Shown: positions 26,163 to 34,696 of the stretch, piece after piece
How positions within the stretch are numbered: position 1 is the first letter of the stretch
Layout: each line of letters opens with the position of its first letter
NCBI RefSeq assembly: GCF_009683175.1
Contig: NZ_WKKW01000003.1
Span: 62,001 to 126,000, forward strand
DNA from: Bifidobacterium asteroides
GTDB lineage: Bacteria; Actinomycetota; Actinomycetes; Actinomycetales; Bifidobacteriaceae
DNA: 64,000 nucleotides
Direction of reading: 5' to 3'
Notes under the pieces: model-generated
Told to the model about the DNA's origin: nothing
What the model saw: only the letters and a program-made list of their open reading frames with translations
Databases searched by the model: none
Program-made: the position numbers and the translations under genes

Positions 26163-27335
26163 GTGAGCGAGATTGCCCAGAATGACAATTTCAATGACAA
26201 GACCAACATCAAGGTCGTTGGTGTTGGTGGAGCCGGTGGCAATGCTGTCAATCGTATGATCGCCGAGGGTCTGCAGAATGTCGAATTTGTGGCCATCAAT
26301 ACCGATGCCAAGGATCTCCTGCGCTCAGAAGCCGATGTGAAGATCTCCCTATCTGATGCCAACAGCCGCGGCCTGGGAGCAGGAGCCGATCCCGAGAAGG
26401 GCGCCAAGGCCGCCCAGGACCATCAGTCCGACATCGAAGAGGTCCTCAAGGGCGCCGATATGGTCTTCGTCACTGCAGGCGAGGGTGGCGGCACTGGCAC
26501 CGGTGCCAGCCCTCTGGTGGCGCGTGCAGCCCGTCAGCAAGGCGCGCTCACCATCGCCGTGGTCACCCGTCCCTTCACCTTTGAGGGGCCCAGGCGCTCC
26601 GCTTCCGCCGAATCGGGCATCGAGAACCTACGCAAGGAGGTCGATGCCCTTATCGTTATCCCCAATGACCGGCTTCTGGATCTCTCGGATCGCACGGTCT
26701 CGGTCATGGATGCCTTCAAGACCGCCGACACCGCCCTGCTGGCAGGTGTTCAGGGCATCACCGACCTGATTACCATGAACTCCTACATTCACGTGGACTT
26801 CTCCGATGTCACCGCCATCTTGAAGGATGCCGGCACCGCCCTCTTCGGCATCGGCGCAGCCAGGGGCGAGGATCGAGCCACCCAGGCCGCCGAGATCGCC
26901 ATCTCCTCTCCGCTCCTGGAGGAGAGCATCGAGGGCGCCCATGGGGCCCTGATCAACGTGGCCGGTCCCACCGACCTGAGCATGCAGGAGGCCTCTGCGG
27001 CCGCCCAGCTGGTTCAGGATGCCATCCATCCCGAGGCGCAGATCATCTGGGGCCTGGCCTTGGACGATGCCTACGGGGACGAGGTGCGGGTCACGGTCAT
27101 CGCCGCCGGATTCGATCCCACCCCTAAGAAGGACGAGACCCCGGCCCCTGCAGTGGACACGACCACCGCACCGGCAGCGGCCACGCCGGTCCAGGAGCCT
27201 CAGCAGCCGCTGACGACTCCGTCCGTACAGGCGGAGTCCGATGAGACCTCTGAACACGATGTGGTGCCCCCCGCCTCCGGCGACGATGGCACCTCCGACC
27301 CGGGATATCTGGATATCCCTGACTTTCTGCGGTAA
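26163..27335 (+). CDS. ftsZ: Cell division protein FtsZ
   Basis: A tubulin-like GTPase that forms the Z ring. Length 390 residues, GTG start after GGGAG. Seen: GVGGAGGNAVNRMI at the N-terminus, the tubulin signature GGGTGTGASP, NDRLLDL, and the T7-loop region with DFSDVTAIL. A flexible Pro/Ala/Thr linker (about 320-378) leads to the C-terminal tail DIPDFLR that binds SepF/FtsA-type partners. It is not next to ftsQ/murC here; the dcw wall genes are about 28 kb away. The 231 bases upstream hold GC-rich inverted repeats but no clear promoter. Confidence 0.98.
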   Translation: MSEIAQNDNFNDKTNIKVVGVGGAGGNAVNRMIAEGLQNVEFVAINTDAKDLLRSEADVKISLSDANSRGLGAGADPEKGAKAAQDHQSDIEEVLKGADMVFVTAGEGGGTGTGASPLVARAARQQGALTIAVVTRPFTFEGPRRSASAESGIENLRKEVDALIVIPNDRLLDLSDRTVSVMDAFKTADTALLAGVQGITDLITMNSYIHVDFSDVTAILKDAGTALFGIGAARGEDRATQAAEIAISSPLLEESIEGAHGALINVAGPTDLSMQEASAAAQLVQDAIHPEAQIIWGLALDDAYGDEVRVTVIAAGFDPTPKKDETPAPAVDTTTAPAAATPVQEPQQPLTTPSVQAESDETSEHDVVPPASGDDGTSDPGYLDIPDFLR

Positions 27336-27353
27336 TCAGGCGAAGGAGCAGGT

Positions 27354-27821
27354 ATGGCAGGATTGATGAAGAACGCAATGTCCTTTTTCGGCATGTCGGA
27401 TGTCGTGGATGACGATGACGACGACCTGGCCGACGATGACGAGGCCCGCGATGGCTTCGACACCGATCACTCTGTGACTCCCATGGCTCCGCAATCCACG
27501 TCCAGCAGCCAGGAGGCCGAGTCCACACCCTTCCAGAGCCGGATCAACCGCATCACCACCATCCATCCCAAGTCCTATGAAGATGCCCAAATGGTTGGCA
27601 GGGCCCTGCGGGATGGGGTGCCGGTGGTCCTCAACCTGACTGGCGTGTCCGAGTCGGTGGCCTACAGGATCGTCGATTTCTCGGCCGGAGTGGTCTTCGG
27701 GGTACGCGGGTCCATTGAGCGGGTCACCCCCAGGGTCTTCCTGCTCAGTCCTGCACAGGTCAACATCAAGGTGGAGGAGCCCGAGTCAGGCTCTTCGGCC
27801 AAGGGGCTTTTCGCCCAGTGA
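27354..27821 (+). CDS. sepF: Cell division protein SepF
   Basis: A 155-residue membrane anchor and bundler of FtsZ. The N-terminal amphipathic start MAGLMKNAMSFFGM is the membrane-binding helix, followed by a very acidic stretch (seven consecutive acidic residues or nearly so at about 20-30) and the SepF core from about 65 (ITTIHPKSYEDAQMVGRALRDG, VVLNLTGV, RIVDFSAGVVFGVRGSIERV, FLLSP). It starts 18 bases after ftsZ, in a conserved actinobacterial pair. Confidence 0.96.
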   Translation: MAGLMKNAMSFFGMSDVVDDDDDDLADDDEARDGFDTDHSVTPMAPQSTSSSQEAESTPFQSRINRITTIHPKSYEDAQMVGRALRDGVPVVLNLTGVSESVAYRIVDFSAGVVFGVRGSIERVTPRVFLLSPAQVNIKVEEPESGSSAKGLFAQ

Positions 27822-27862
27822 CCGACCCCCTGGCAGCCGTGTCCGCAGGAGTCTAAAGACGC

Positions 27863-28147
27863 ATGCTTGTTCCTTTTCTTCGATATCTGGTAGACATCTG
27901 CATTGAGACCTACCTGCTCATCCTCTTCGTGCGGATGATTCTGGACTGGGTCCTGGTTCTGTCGCCCCGCTGGTATCCCCGTGGCTTCGTGGCTTCGCTC
28001 ATTCGGGTCATCTATGCCTTGACCGAGCCGCCCCTGCGCTGGCTGCGCCGGTACATCCCGCCTCTGCCCATGGGTAGGATTCAGCTCGATGTCTCCTTCA
28101 TGGTGCTCTACGCCGCCCTGATCATCATTCAGGTGCTGCTGGGGTAG
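27863..28147 (+). CDS. YggT family membrane protein
   Basis: A 94-residue protein with two membrane helices. The N-terminus (LRYLVDICIETYLLILFVRMILDWV) and the middle segment LTEPPLRWLRRYIPP match the YggT family, in which LTEPxLxPxRRxxPP is the hallmark. It is part of the ftsZ-sepF-yggT-divIVA order found across Gram-positives; its exact role is undefined. Confidence 0.92.
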   Translation: MLVPFLRYLVDICIETYLLILFVRMILDWVLVLSPRWYPRGFVASLIRVIYALTEPPLRWLRRYIPPLPMGRIQLDVSFMVLYAALIIIQVLLG

Positions 28148-28239
28148 AAAGCAAGACCGCGGATACGGCAGACTCCGTGCTAGCATGCAGTAAGAGAACA
28201 CAATCGGGCTGGTTGGCCTGAAGCGAGGTGGAGAAACAT

Positions 28240-29544
28240 ATGGCTCTATTGACGCCTAATGACATAAGGGAGCATACCTTCCAGACAGTGCGGTTTAAGG
28301 AAGGCTACGACGTCGACGAGGTCGACGACTTCCTGGATCAGGTCACCGATACGGTTGAAGCCCTGGGCAAGCAGGCCATGCAAGGCAACGCTGCTTCCAC
28401 CCAGTCCCTGGGCACCGATGTGGCCTCGCTGAACTCGAAGATTTCCGACTTGACGGCTCAGGTGGAATCCCTGCAGACAGAAAACCGGGATTTGAAGCAG
28501 GCCCAGGGTAATGCCGCCCAGCAGCCTGCCGTGGATGCCCAGACCAAGCGTCTCCTGGCCGAGTCCCAGAGTCAGGTCAAGACCCTGGCCTCCCAGAACG
28601 ACCAGCTCAAGCGTCAGGTCGAGCAGCTCAACTCGCAGATCGACCAGCTGACCGCCCAGGCCGCCGCGGGCACCAACACCCAGGCGCTGACCAACCAACT
28701 GACGGCCATGCAAAAGGAGCGCGACCAGGCCCGCCAGCAGGTCCAGGCCCTGACCAACCAGCTCAATGCCTCCCAGCAGAGCATGGCCACGGCCCGCCAG
28801 CAGGTCACCCAGGCACAGAAGGCCTCTCAGGAGCAGCAGCAGCGTACCGAGCAGCTCAACAAGCAGCTGGAGGAGTCCCGCAAGCGCGAGGAGCAGCTGC
28901 GTCAGCAGGTCTCCAAGTCCGAGCCCTCCACCGAAACGGGCAGCCTACAGCGGATTGCTGGTGCTGGCGCCGAAGCCAGCAGCGAACCCGAGAGGGCCAC
29001 CGCCATGCTCACCCTGGCCATGCAGCTGCACGACCAGTATGTGGACAAGGGCAAAGCCAATGCCTCCCAGCTGGTTGCCGAAGGTCACGCCCAGCACGAC
29101 GACATCGTCAAGAAGGCGGAGGACTACTCCAAGAGAACCCGTGCCGAGGTGGACGAGTACTCCAAGCGAGTCCACTCCGAGGCTGATGGCTACTCGCAGC
29201 GTATACGCTCCCAGGCCGACGAGTACTCGGTCAAGACCCGTTCCGATGCCGACGCCTATTCCAAGCGCCAGCACACCCAGGCCGACGAGTACGAGACCCA
29301 GGTGCAGACGCGCGCCCAGGAGTACGACAAGAACACTCGCGACAGCGCTGACCGCTATGCCGCCGATGTCAAGAATAAGCTCGTGGATCAGTCCAAGGTT
29401 CTGGAGGAGAACATCCAGGGGCTCAAGCAGTTCGAGGCGGGCTACCGCAGCAAGCTGACCGAGTTCCTCAACCAGCTGATCAACCAGATTTCGGACACCA
29501 GCAATTACCAGTCCATGGAAAAGAAGTCCGAACAGGCCCACTGA
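28240..29544 (+). CDS. divIVA: DivIVA/Wag31-type polar growth protein
   Basis: A 434-residue coiled-coil scaffold for polar growth and septation. The membrane-curvature domain is at the N-terminus: LLTPNDIREHTFQTVRFKEGYDVDEVDDFLDQV. A long Gln/Asn-rich coiled coil follows (about 60-230). Residues 291-378 form eight tandem 11-residue repeats of the type xxADEYSKRxx, each with Tyr at the sixth position. I chose ATG at 28240 (AGGTGGAG upstream) over an in-frame GTG at 28228. It is larger than Wag31 (about 260 residues). Confidence 0.93.
   Translation: MALLTPNDIREHTFQTVRFKEGYDVDEVDDFLDQVTDTVEALGKQAMQGNAASTQSLGTDVASLNSKISDLTAQVESLQTENRDLKQAQGNAAQQPAVDAQTKRLLAESQSQVKTLASQNDQLKRQVEQLNSQIDQLTAQAAAGTNTQALTNQLTAMQKERDQARQQVQALTNQLNASQQSMATARQQVTQAQKASQEQQQRTEQLNKQLEESRKREEQLRQQVSKSEPSTETGSLQRIAGAGAEASSEPERATAMLTLAMQLHDQYVDKGKANASQLVAEGHAQHDDIVKKAEDYSKRTRAEVDEYSKRVHSEADGYSQRIRSQADEYSVKTRSDADAYSKRQHTQADEYETQVQTRAQEYDKNTRDSADRYAADVKNKLVDQSKVLEENIQGLKQFEAGYRSKLTEFLNQLINQISDTSNYQSMEKKSEQAH
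29110..29373 (+). repeat. Eight 33-bp/11-residue coding repeats in divIVA
   Basis: Contiguous 11-residue units, e.g. KKAEDYSKRTR, AEVDEYSKRVH, SEADGYSQRIR, SQADEYSVKTR, SDADAYSKRQH, TQADEYETQVQ, TRAQEYDKNTR and DSADRYAADVK. The DNA copies are diverged. Confidence 0.85.
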
Positions 29545-29556
29545 TTCCATCCGGTA

Positions 29557-30087
29557 ATGACGAAGAACACACACAAGGGACGGCTGCGCGGGCGCGTGGC
29601 CGTCTTCGTCACTCTGGCGGCAGTGGCCATAGCCCTGGACCAGGTGACCAAGGCCCTGGCTCTGGCTCGGTTGGGCAACGGTGTCAGGGTGGCCTTGCCT
29701 GGACCATTGCGTGGACTGCGTCTGGTACGCAACCCCGGGGCCTCTCTTGGATTGGGGTCGGGGAGTACCTGGATCATATCCCTGATTGCCCTGGCAGCCT
29801 GTCTGCTCATCATTGTTCTGGCTTTGCGCACCACCTCCATGCTCTGGACTTTGGTGCTTTCCCTGGCCTTCTCCGGGGCAGCAGGCAATCTGATCGACAG
29901 GGTGGCCTATGCCTCCGGTTTTCTTGACGGTGCCGTGGTCGACTTTCTGGACTACGGCTGGTCGGTGGGCAATGTGGCCGACGTCTATCTGACCCTGGCA
30001 GGCGTGGCCGTGGTGGTACTCATTATCTGCAATGTGCGATTCAGCGACAGGGACAAGCCCGAAAAAGATGGGGGAGCGGCCAAGTGA
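29557..30087 (+). CDS. lspA: Lipoprotein signal peptidase
   Basis: An aspartic peptidase that cleaves prolipoproteins after lipidation. Length 176 residues, four membrane helices. Catalytic aspartates are in GNLIDRV and NVADVYL; the conserved NPGASLG box is present. It overlaps the next gene by 4 bases (GTGA). Confidence 0.96.
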   Translation: MTKNTHKGRLRGRVAVFVTLAAVAIALDQVTKALALARLGNGVRVALPGPLRGLRLVRNPGASLGLGSGSTWIISLIALAACLLIIVLALRTTSMLWTLVLSLAFSGAAGNLIDRVAYASGFLDGAVVDFLDYGWSVGNVADVYLTLAGVAVVVLIICNVRFSDRDKPEKDGGAAK

Positions 30088-31013
30088 CCCGGCTTCTTCC
30101 CGCACCGGATGCCTTGGTGGGTCGGCGCCTGGACATGGCCCTGTCCAAGATGTTGGGCCTGTCCAGGGCCAAGGCCAGCGATCTGGTGGCCCAGGGCCAT
30201 GTGCGGATTATGGGCCGTCGGGTGAACAAGGCCACCACCCTGATGAGCGGTGATCTGATAGAGCTGGACGAGCCCGAGCCAGTCAAACAGGTGGAGCCGG
30301 TGGCCGAGGACATGCCGGTGGTCTACGAGGACGAGGATGTGGTCGTCGTCGACAAACCGGTGGGTGTGGCGGCGCATCCCTCAATAGGCTGGACCGGACC
30401 AACGGTTCTGGGCAGCCTCCTGCAGCGGGGCACCCACATCACCTCCATGGGGGCCCAGGGCCGCCAGGGCATCGTCTCCCGCCTGGACGCGGGTACCAGC
30501 GGCCTCATGCTGGTCTGCAAGTCCGACCTGGCCTACAAGGAGATGCGTCGGCAGTTCGCCCGGCATGAGGTGGTCAAGATCTACCACGCCCTGGTCCAAG
30601 GCAATCTTTCCGAGGACAAGGCCACCATCGAGGCCCCCATCGGACGGGCTCGGGTCTCGGACTTCCGCTTCACGGTCACCCCTGCCGGCAAGGAGGCCAT
30701 CACCCACTGGGATGTGCTGGAGCGCTTCGGCTCGGCCACCCTGGTCAGTGTCAATCTGGAGACCGGGCGCACCCATCAGATACGCGTGCACTTCTCATCA
30801 ATAGGCCATCCCCTGGTGGGTGACCACATGTATGGGGCCAATCCCGATTTGGCGAACAGGCTGGGCCTGAAGCGGCAGTGGCTGCACGCCATGCGCCTGG
30901 AATTCCGCCATCCCCGCACCAAAATCTGGACCAAGGTGGTCTCCTCCTACCCGGCTGATCTGCGCCGGTCCCTGCAGATCGAACGTCAGAGCGCCACTGG
31001 TATACGCAGCTAG
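30084..31013 (+). CDS. rluD: RluA/RluD-family pseudouridine synthase
   Basis: A 309-residue RNA pseudouridine synthase. An N-terminal S4 domain (RRLDMALSKMLGLSRAKASDLVAQGHVRI) precedes the catalytic domain with active-site Asp in SRLDAGTSGLMLV and the motifs KIYHALV and TGRTHQIRVHFSSIGHPLVGD. The lspA-rluD pair is standard. Target uridines (23S rRNA in the RluD group) are inferred. Confidence 0.93.
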   Translation: MTRLLPAPDALVGRRLDMALSKMLGLSRAKASDLVAQGHVRIMGRRVNKATTLMSGDLIELDEPEPVKQVEPVAEDMPVVYEDEDVVVVDKPVGVAAHPSIGWTGPTVLGSLLQRGTHITSMGAQGRQGIVSRLDAGTSGLMLVCKSDLAYKEMRRQFARHEVVKIYHALVQGNLSEDKATIEAPIGRARVSDFRFTVTPAGKEAITHWDVLERFGSATLVSVNLETGRTHQIRVHFSSIGHPLVGDHMYGANPDLANRLGLKRQWLHAMRLEFRHPRTKIWTKVVSSYPADLRRSLQIERQSATGIRS

Positions 31014-31056
31014 CGCACTCCGGCGATTCGGCCAGGGTCCTGGGTAAGTTGGAGAT

Positions 31057-34000
31057 ATGTCCTCAACCCGGTCAGACTTCGTTCACCTTCACACCCACAC
31101 CCACTATTCCACCCTGGACGGGGCCAGCAGGATTCCCGATCTGGTTGCCGAAGTGGGACGGCTGGGACAGCCCGCTGTGGCCATCACCGACCATGGCAAC
31201 ATGCACGGGGCCTATGAACTTTGGCGAACGGCCGTGGATGCCGACATCAAACCCATCATCGGCATCGAGGCCTACGTGACCCCCGAGACGGCCCGCCAGG
31301 ACAAGAGCCGGGTCCACTGGGGAACCGACGAGCAGCGTTCCGACGATGTCTCCGGCGGCGGCTTCATCACCCACATGACGCTCTGGGCCAGCGATGACAC
31401 GGGCCTGGTCAACCTTATCAAGGCCTCCTCGGTTGCCAATCTGGAGGGCCTGGTAGGCAAGTGGCCCCGAATGGACAAGGATCTGCTGTCCACCTACCAC
31501 AAGGGGGTCATCGCCACCACCGGCTGCCCCTCGGGCATCGTCCAGACCAGGCTGAGGTTGGGCCAGTTCGACGAGGCCCTACGGGCCGCCGGGGAATTCC
31601 AGGACATCTTCGGCAAGGAGAACTACTACGTGGAGCTGATGGACCACGGGCTGGAGATTGAGCACCGGGTGACCAAGGATCTGCTGGAGATCGCCCGTCG
31701 TCTGGATGCCCCCCTGGTGGCCACCAACGATTCGCACTATGTGCGCAAGGAGGATGCCTCGGCCCAGGATGCCCTGCTCTGCATCAACTCGGGGTCCCGG
31801 CTGACCGACCCTGGACGCTTCAAGTTCGACGGCACCGGCTACTACATCCGCTCGGCCCAGGAGATGCGTGAGATCTTCAAGGAGTTCCCCGAAGCCTGCG
31901 ACAACACCCTGGAGATCGCGGAACGTTGCAACGTCATGTTTGACGACCACGAGGACGGGGCCTTCATGCCCCGTTTCGACTGCCCTGAGGGCTGGGACGA
32001 GACCTCCCTCTTCCTGAAGAAGGTGGACGAGGGGTTGAAGAACCGCTACCCGGACGGGGTGCCCGAGGAGGTCTCCCACCAGGCCGACTACGAGTGCGGG
32101 GTCATCTGCCAGATGCAGTTCACCGGATACTTCCTGGTGGTGGCCGATTACATCAACTGGGCCAAGAACCACGGAATCATGGTGGGTCCGGGCCGTGGAT
32201 CGGCTGCAGGATCCATGGTGGCCTACGCCATGGGCATCACCGAGCTGGACCCGCTCAAGCACGGCCTGATCTTCGAGCGCTTCCTCAACCCCGAGCGCGT
32301 CTCCCTGCCCGATATCGACGTGGATTTCGACCCCGAGGGGCGCATGAAGGTCCTGGACTACGTGGCCCGCAAGTACGGCTCCGACAAGGTGGCCCAGTGC
32401 GTGACCTACGGCACCATCAAGACCAAGCAGGCCCTGAAGGACTCGGCCAGGATCATGGACTACGAGTACTCCGTGGGCGACCAGGTCACCAAGGCCCTGC
32501 CGCCCACGGTCAACGGCAAGGACATGAGCCTCAAGGAGATCTTCGACCCCCGGTCCAAGCGTTACCCGGAGGCCAAGGAGTTCCGCGACCTGTACGAGTC
32601 CAACCCGGACGTCAAGCGGATCACCGAGGAGGCCAAGGGCATCGAGGGCATCATCCGCCAGACCGGCGTGCACGCCTGCGCCACCATCATGGCCTCCAAC
32701 CCCATCACCAACACCTCGCCGCTGATGGAGCGCACCGACGGCACGGTGACCACCACCTTCGAGTACCACACCTGCGAGACCCTGGGGCTGGTCAAGATGG
32801 ACTTCCTGGGGCTGTCCAACCTCACGGTCATCAGGGACACGGTCAACAACATCAAGCGCAACGGCAAGGAGCCCATCAGTATCGAGAAGGTCCCCCTGGA
32901 CGACAAGGAGACCTACCAGCTGCTGTCCAGGGGCGACACCCTGGGTGTCTTCCAGCTCGATGGCGACGGTATGCGATCCCTGCTGCGCATGCTCAAGCCC
33001 GACAACTTCAACGACATCTCCGCCCTGATCGCCCTCTACCGGCCGGGGCCCATGGATATGAACTCGCACATCAACTATGCCAAGCGCAAGAACGGGCTGC
33101 AGAAGATCGAGCCTATCCACCCCGAGGTGGCCAAGCCCCTGGCGGGTGTGCTGGACGAGACCTACGGCCTGATCGTCTACCAGGAGCAGGTCCAGTCCGC
33201 AGCCCGGATTCTGGCCGGTTACTCACTGGGCCGAGCCGATGTGCTGCGAAGGGCCATGGGCAAGAAGAAGCCCGACGTCCTGGCCAAGGAGCAGGTGCCC
33301 TTCTTCGAGGGCATGAAGGCGCATGGCTACTCCCAGGAGGCCGCCCAGGCGGTCTGGGACGTCCTGGTGCCCTTCTCCGGCTACGCCTTCAACAAGGCGC
33401 ACTCGGCGGCCTACGCCCTGATCGCATACTGGACCGCCTACCTGAAGACCCACTATCCGGTGGAATTCATGGCCGCCCTGCTGCAGAACGAGCGGACCAA
33501 CAAGGACAAGACCGCCCTCTACCTGGGCGAGGCCAGAAGGATGGGCATCCGCATCCTGGCACCCGACATCAACGAGTCCGTGTCCGAGTACTCCGCTGTC
33601 GGCGACGTGGTCCGCTTCGGCCTGGGCGCCATCCGCAATGTGGGCGACAAGGTGGTGGCGGACATCATCAAGGAGCGCCAGGGGCCCCGGGGCAAGTACG
33701 TCAACTTCATGGACTTCGTCAAGCGGGTGCCCATGGAGGTGCTCAACAAGCGAACTGTGGAATCCCTGATCAAGGGCGGCGCCTTCGACAGCATCGACCC
33801 CAACCGGAGGGCCCTCTTCCAGATCCACGACGAGGCAGTCGACCAGGTCATGCCCATCAAGCGCAAGCAGGCCGAGGGCCAGTTCGACCTCTTCGCCGAT
33901 GCCGATGACGACCAACCCCAACAGGACGCACTGGGCGATGCCCAGGTGACCGTGCCCGACATCGACGAGTGGGACAAGTCCATCAAGCTCAACTTCGAGC

Positions 34001-34614
34001 GGCAGATGCTGGGCCTGTATGTGTCTGACCACCCGCTGAGCGGCATGACCTCGGTTCTGGCCGGCATGCGCGACATGTCCATCGCCCAGCTGCTCAACCG
34101 GTCCAAGGGCATGGACGGCAAGGCGGTGACCCTGGCCGGGCTGGTCACTGCAGTGGATCGCCGGGTCTCCAAGAAGGGCAATCCCTGGGCCATCGTCACC
34201 ATCGAGGACCTGGAGAGCTCCATCCAGTGCATGTTCTTCGGCAAGGTCTACGATGCCCACTCCGACGACCTGGTCCTGGACTCGGTCATCCGGGTCAGGG
34301 GTGTGGTCGAGCTGCGGGACGAGGCCACCAATATCCGCGTCAACGATATGGAGGTGCCCGTCCTGGAGTCGGCGGACGAGCGGCCTCTGACCATCACGCT
34401 GCCCAGGCAGGCCCTGGATCGGGGGCACATGGAGCGGCTGGCCCGGATACTCAAGTCCCACCCCGGCTACTGCCAGGTCCGTCTGGCCGTCACCGACGAC
34501 CGGGGCAATGTGCGCCTGCTGACCTTTGGCGACGGCTTCCGCACCAGGCACGACACCTCCATGATGGCCGAGATCAAATCGGTCTTCGGGCCCTCCTGCC
34601 TGCCGTCGGCCTAG
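31057..34614 (+). CDS. dnaE: DNA polymerase III alpha subunit
   Basis: The replicative polymerase, 1185 residues. N-terminal PHP domain (FVHLHTHTHYSTLDGA), palm catalytic aspartates in PDIDVDFDPEGR (about 419-425), GPGRGSAAGSMVAYA, and the fingers region with GVFQLDGDGMRSLL. An internal clamp-binding motif QFDLFA is at about 942, followed by an OB-fold (TLAGLVTAVDRRVSKKGNPWA). Length and order fit the DnaE1 type; imuB/dnaE2-like features are absent. The ATG is 43 bases after rluD. Confidence 0.98.
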   Translation: MSSTRSDFVHLHTHTHYSTLDGASRIPDLVAEVGRLGQPAVAITDHGNMHGAYELWRTAVDADIKPIIGIEAYVTPETARQDKSRVHWGTDEQRSDDVSGGGFITHMTLWASDDTGLVNLIKASSVANLEGLVGKWPRMDKDLLSTYHKGVIATTGCPSGIVQTRLRLGQFDEALRAAGEFQDIFGKENYYVELMDHGLEIEHRVTKDLLEIARRLDAPLVATNDSHYVRKEDASAQDALLCINSGSRLTDPGRFKFDGTGYYIRSAQEMREIFKEFPEACDNTLEIAERCNVMFDDHEDGAFMPRFDCPEGWDETSLFLKKVDEGLKNRYPDGVPEEVSHQADYECGVICQMQFTGYFLVVADYINWAKNHGIMVGPGRGSAAGSMVAYAMGITELDPLKHGLIFERFLNPERVSLPDIDVDFDPEGRMKVLDYVARKYGSDKVAQCVTYGTIKTKQALKDSARIMDYEYSVGDQVTKALPPTVNGKDMSLKEIFDPRSKRYPEAKEFRDLYESNPDVKRITEEAKGIEGIIRQTGVHACATIMASNPITNTSPLMERTDGTVTTTFEYHTCETLGLVKMDFLGLSNLTVIRDTVNNIKRNGKEPISIEKVPLDDKETYQLLSRGDTLGVFQLDGDGMRSLLRMLKPDNFNDISALIALYRPGPMDMNSHINYAKRKNGLQKIEPIHPEVAKPLAGVLDETYGLIVYQEQVQSAARILAGYSLGRADVLRRAMGKKKPDVLAKEQVPFFEGMKAHGYSQEAAQAVWDVLVPFSGYAFNKAHSAAYALIAYWTAYLKTHYPVEFMAALLQNERTNKDKTALYLGEARRMGIRILAPDINESVSEYSAVGDVVRFGLGAIRNVGDKVVADIIKERQGPRGKYVNFMDFVKRVPMEVLNKRTVESLIKGGAFDSIDPNRRALFQIHDEAVDQVMPIKRKQAEGQFDLFADADDDQPQQDALGDAQVTVPDIDEWDKSIKLNFERQMLGLYVSDHPLSGMTSVLAGMRDMSIAQLLNRSKGMDGKAVTLAGLVTAVDRRVSKKGNPWAIVTIEDLESSIQCMFFGKVYDAHSDDLVLDSVIRVRGVVELRDEATNIRVNDMEVPVLESADERPLTITLPRQALDRGHMERLARILKSHPGYCQVRLAVTDDRGNVRLLTFGDGFRTRHDTSMMAEIKSVFGPSCLPSA

Positions 34615-34627
34615 GACGCGTCCGGAA

Positions 34628-34672
34628 CCGTCTCACCATTTGGGACGGCGGTGAGTCGCTGGCTTTGGCGAC
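34628..34672 (+). other. Alternative hairpins between dnaE and hisD
   Basis: Three stems can be drawn: 34628-34634 with 34642-34648; 34632-34637 with 34650-34655, which excludes the first; and 34655-34660 with 34667-34672. No T-tract follows. Could be a weak dnaE terminator or an attenuator-like his leader. Confidence 0.3.
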
Positions 34673-34684
34673 ACAAAAGTTCAC

Positions 34685-34690
34685 TACCAT
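34685..34690 (+). promoter_or_regulatory. Candidate -10 element of a leaderless hisD transcript
   Basis: TACCAT ends 6 bases before the hisD ATG and no Shine-Dalgarno sequence is seen, as in leaderless actinobacterial genes. The -35 is unclear. Confidence 0.3.
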
Positions 34691-34696
34691 CAAAGT

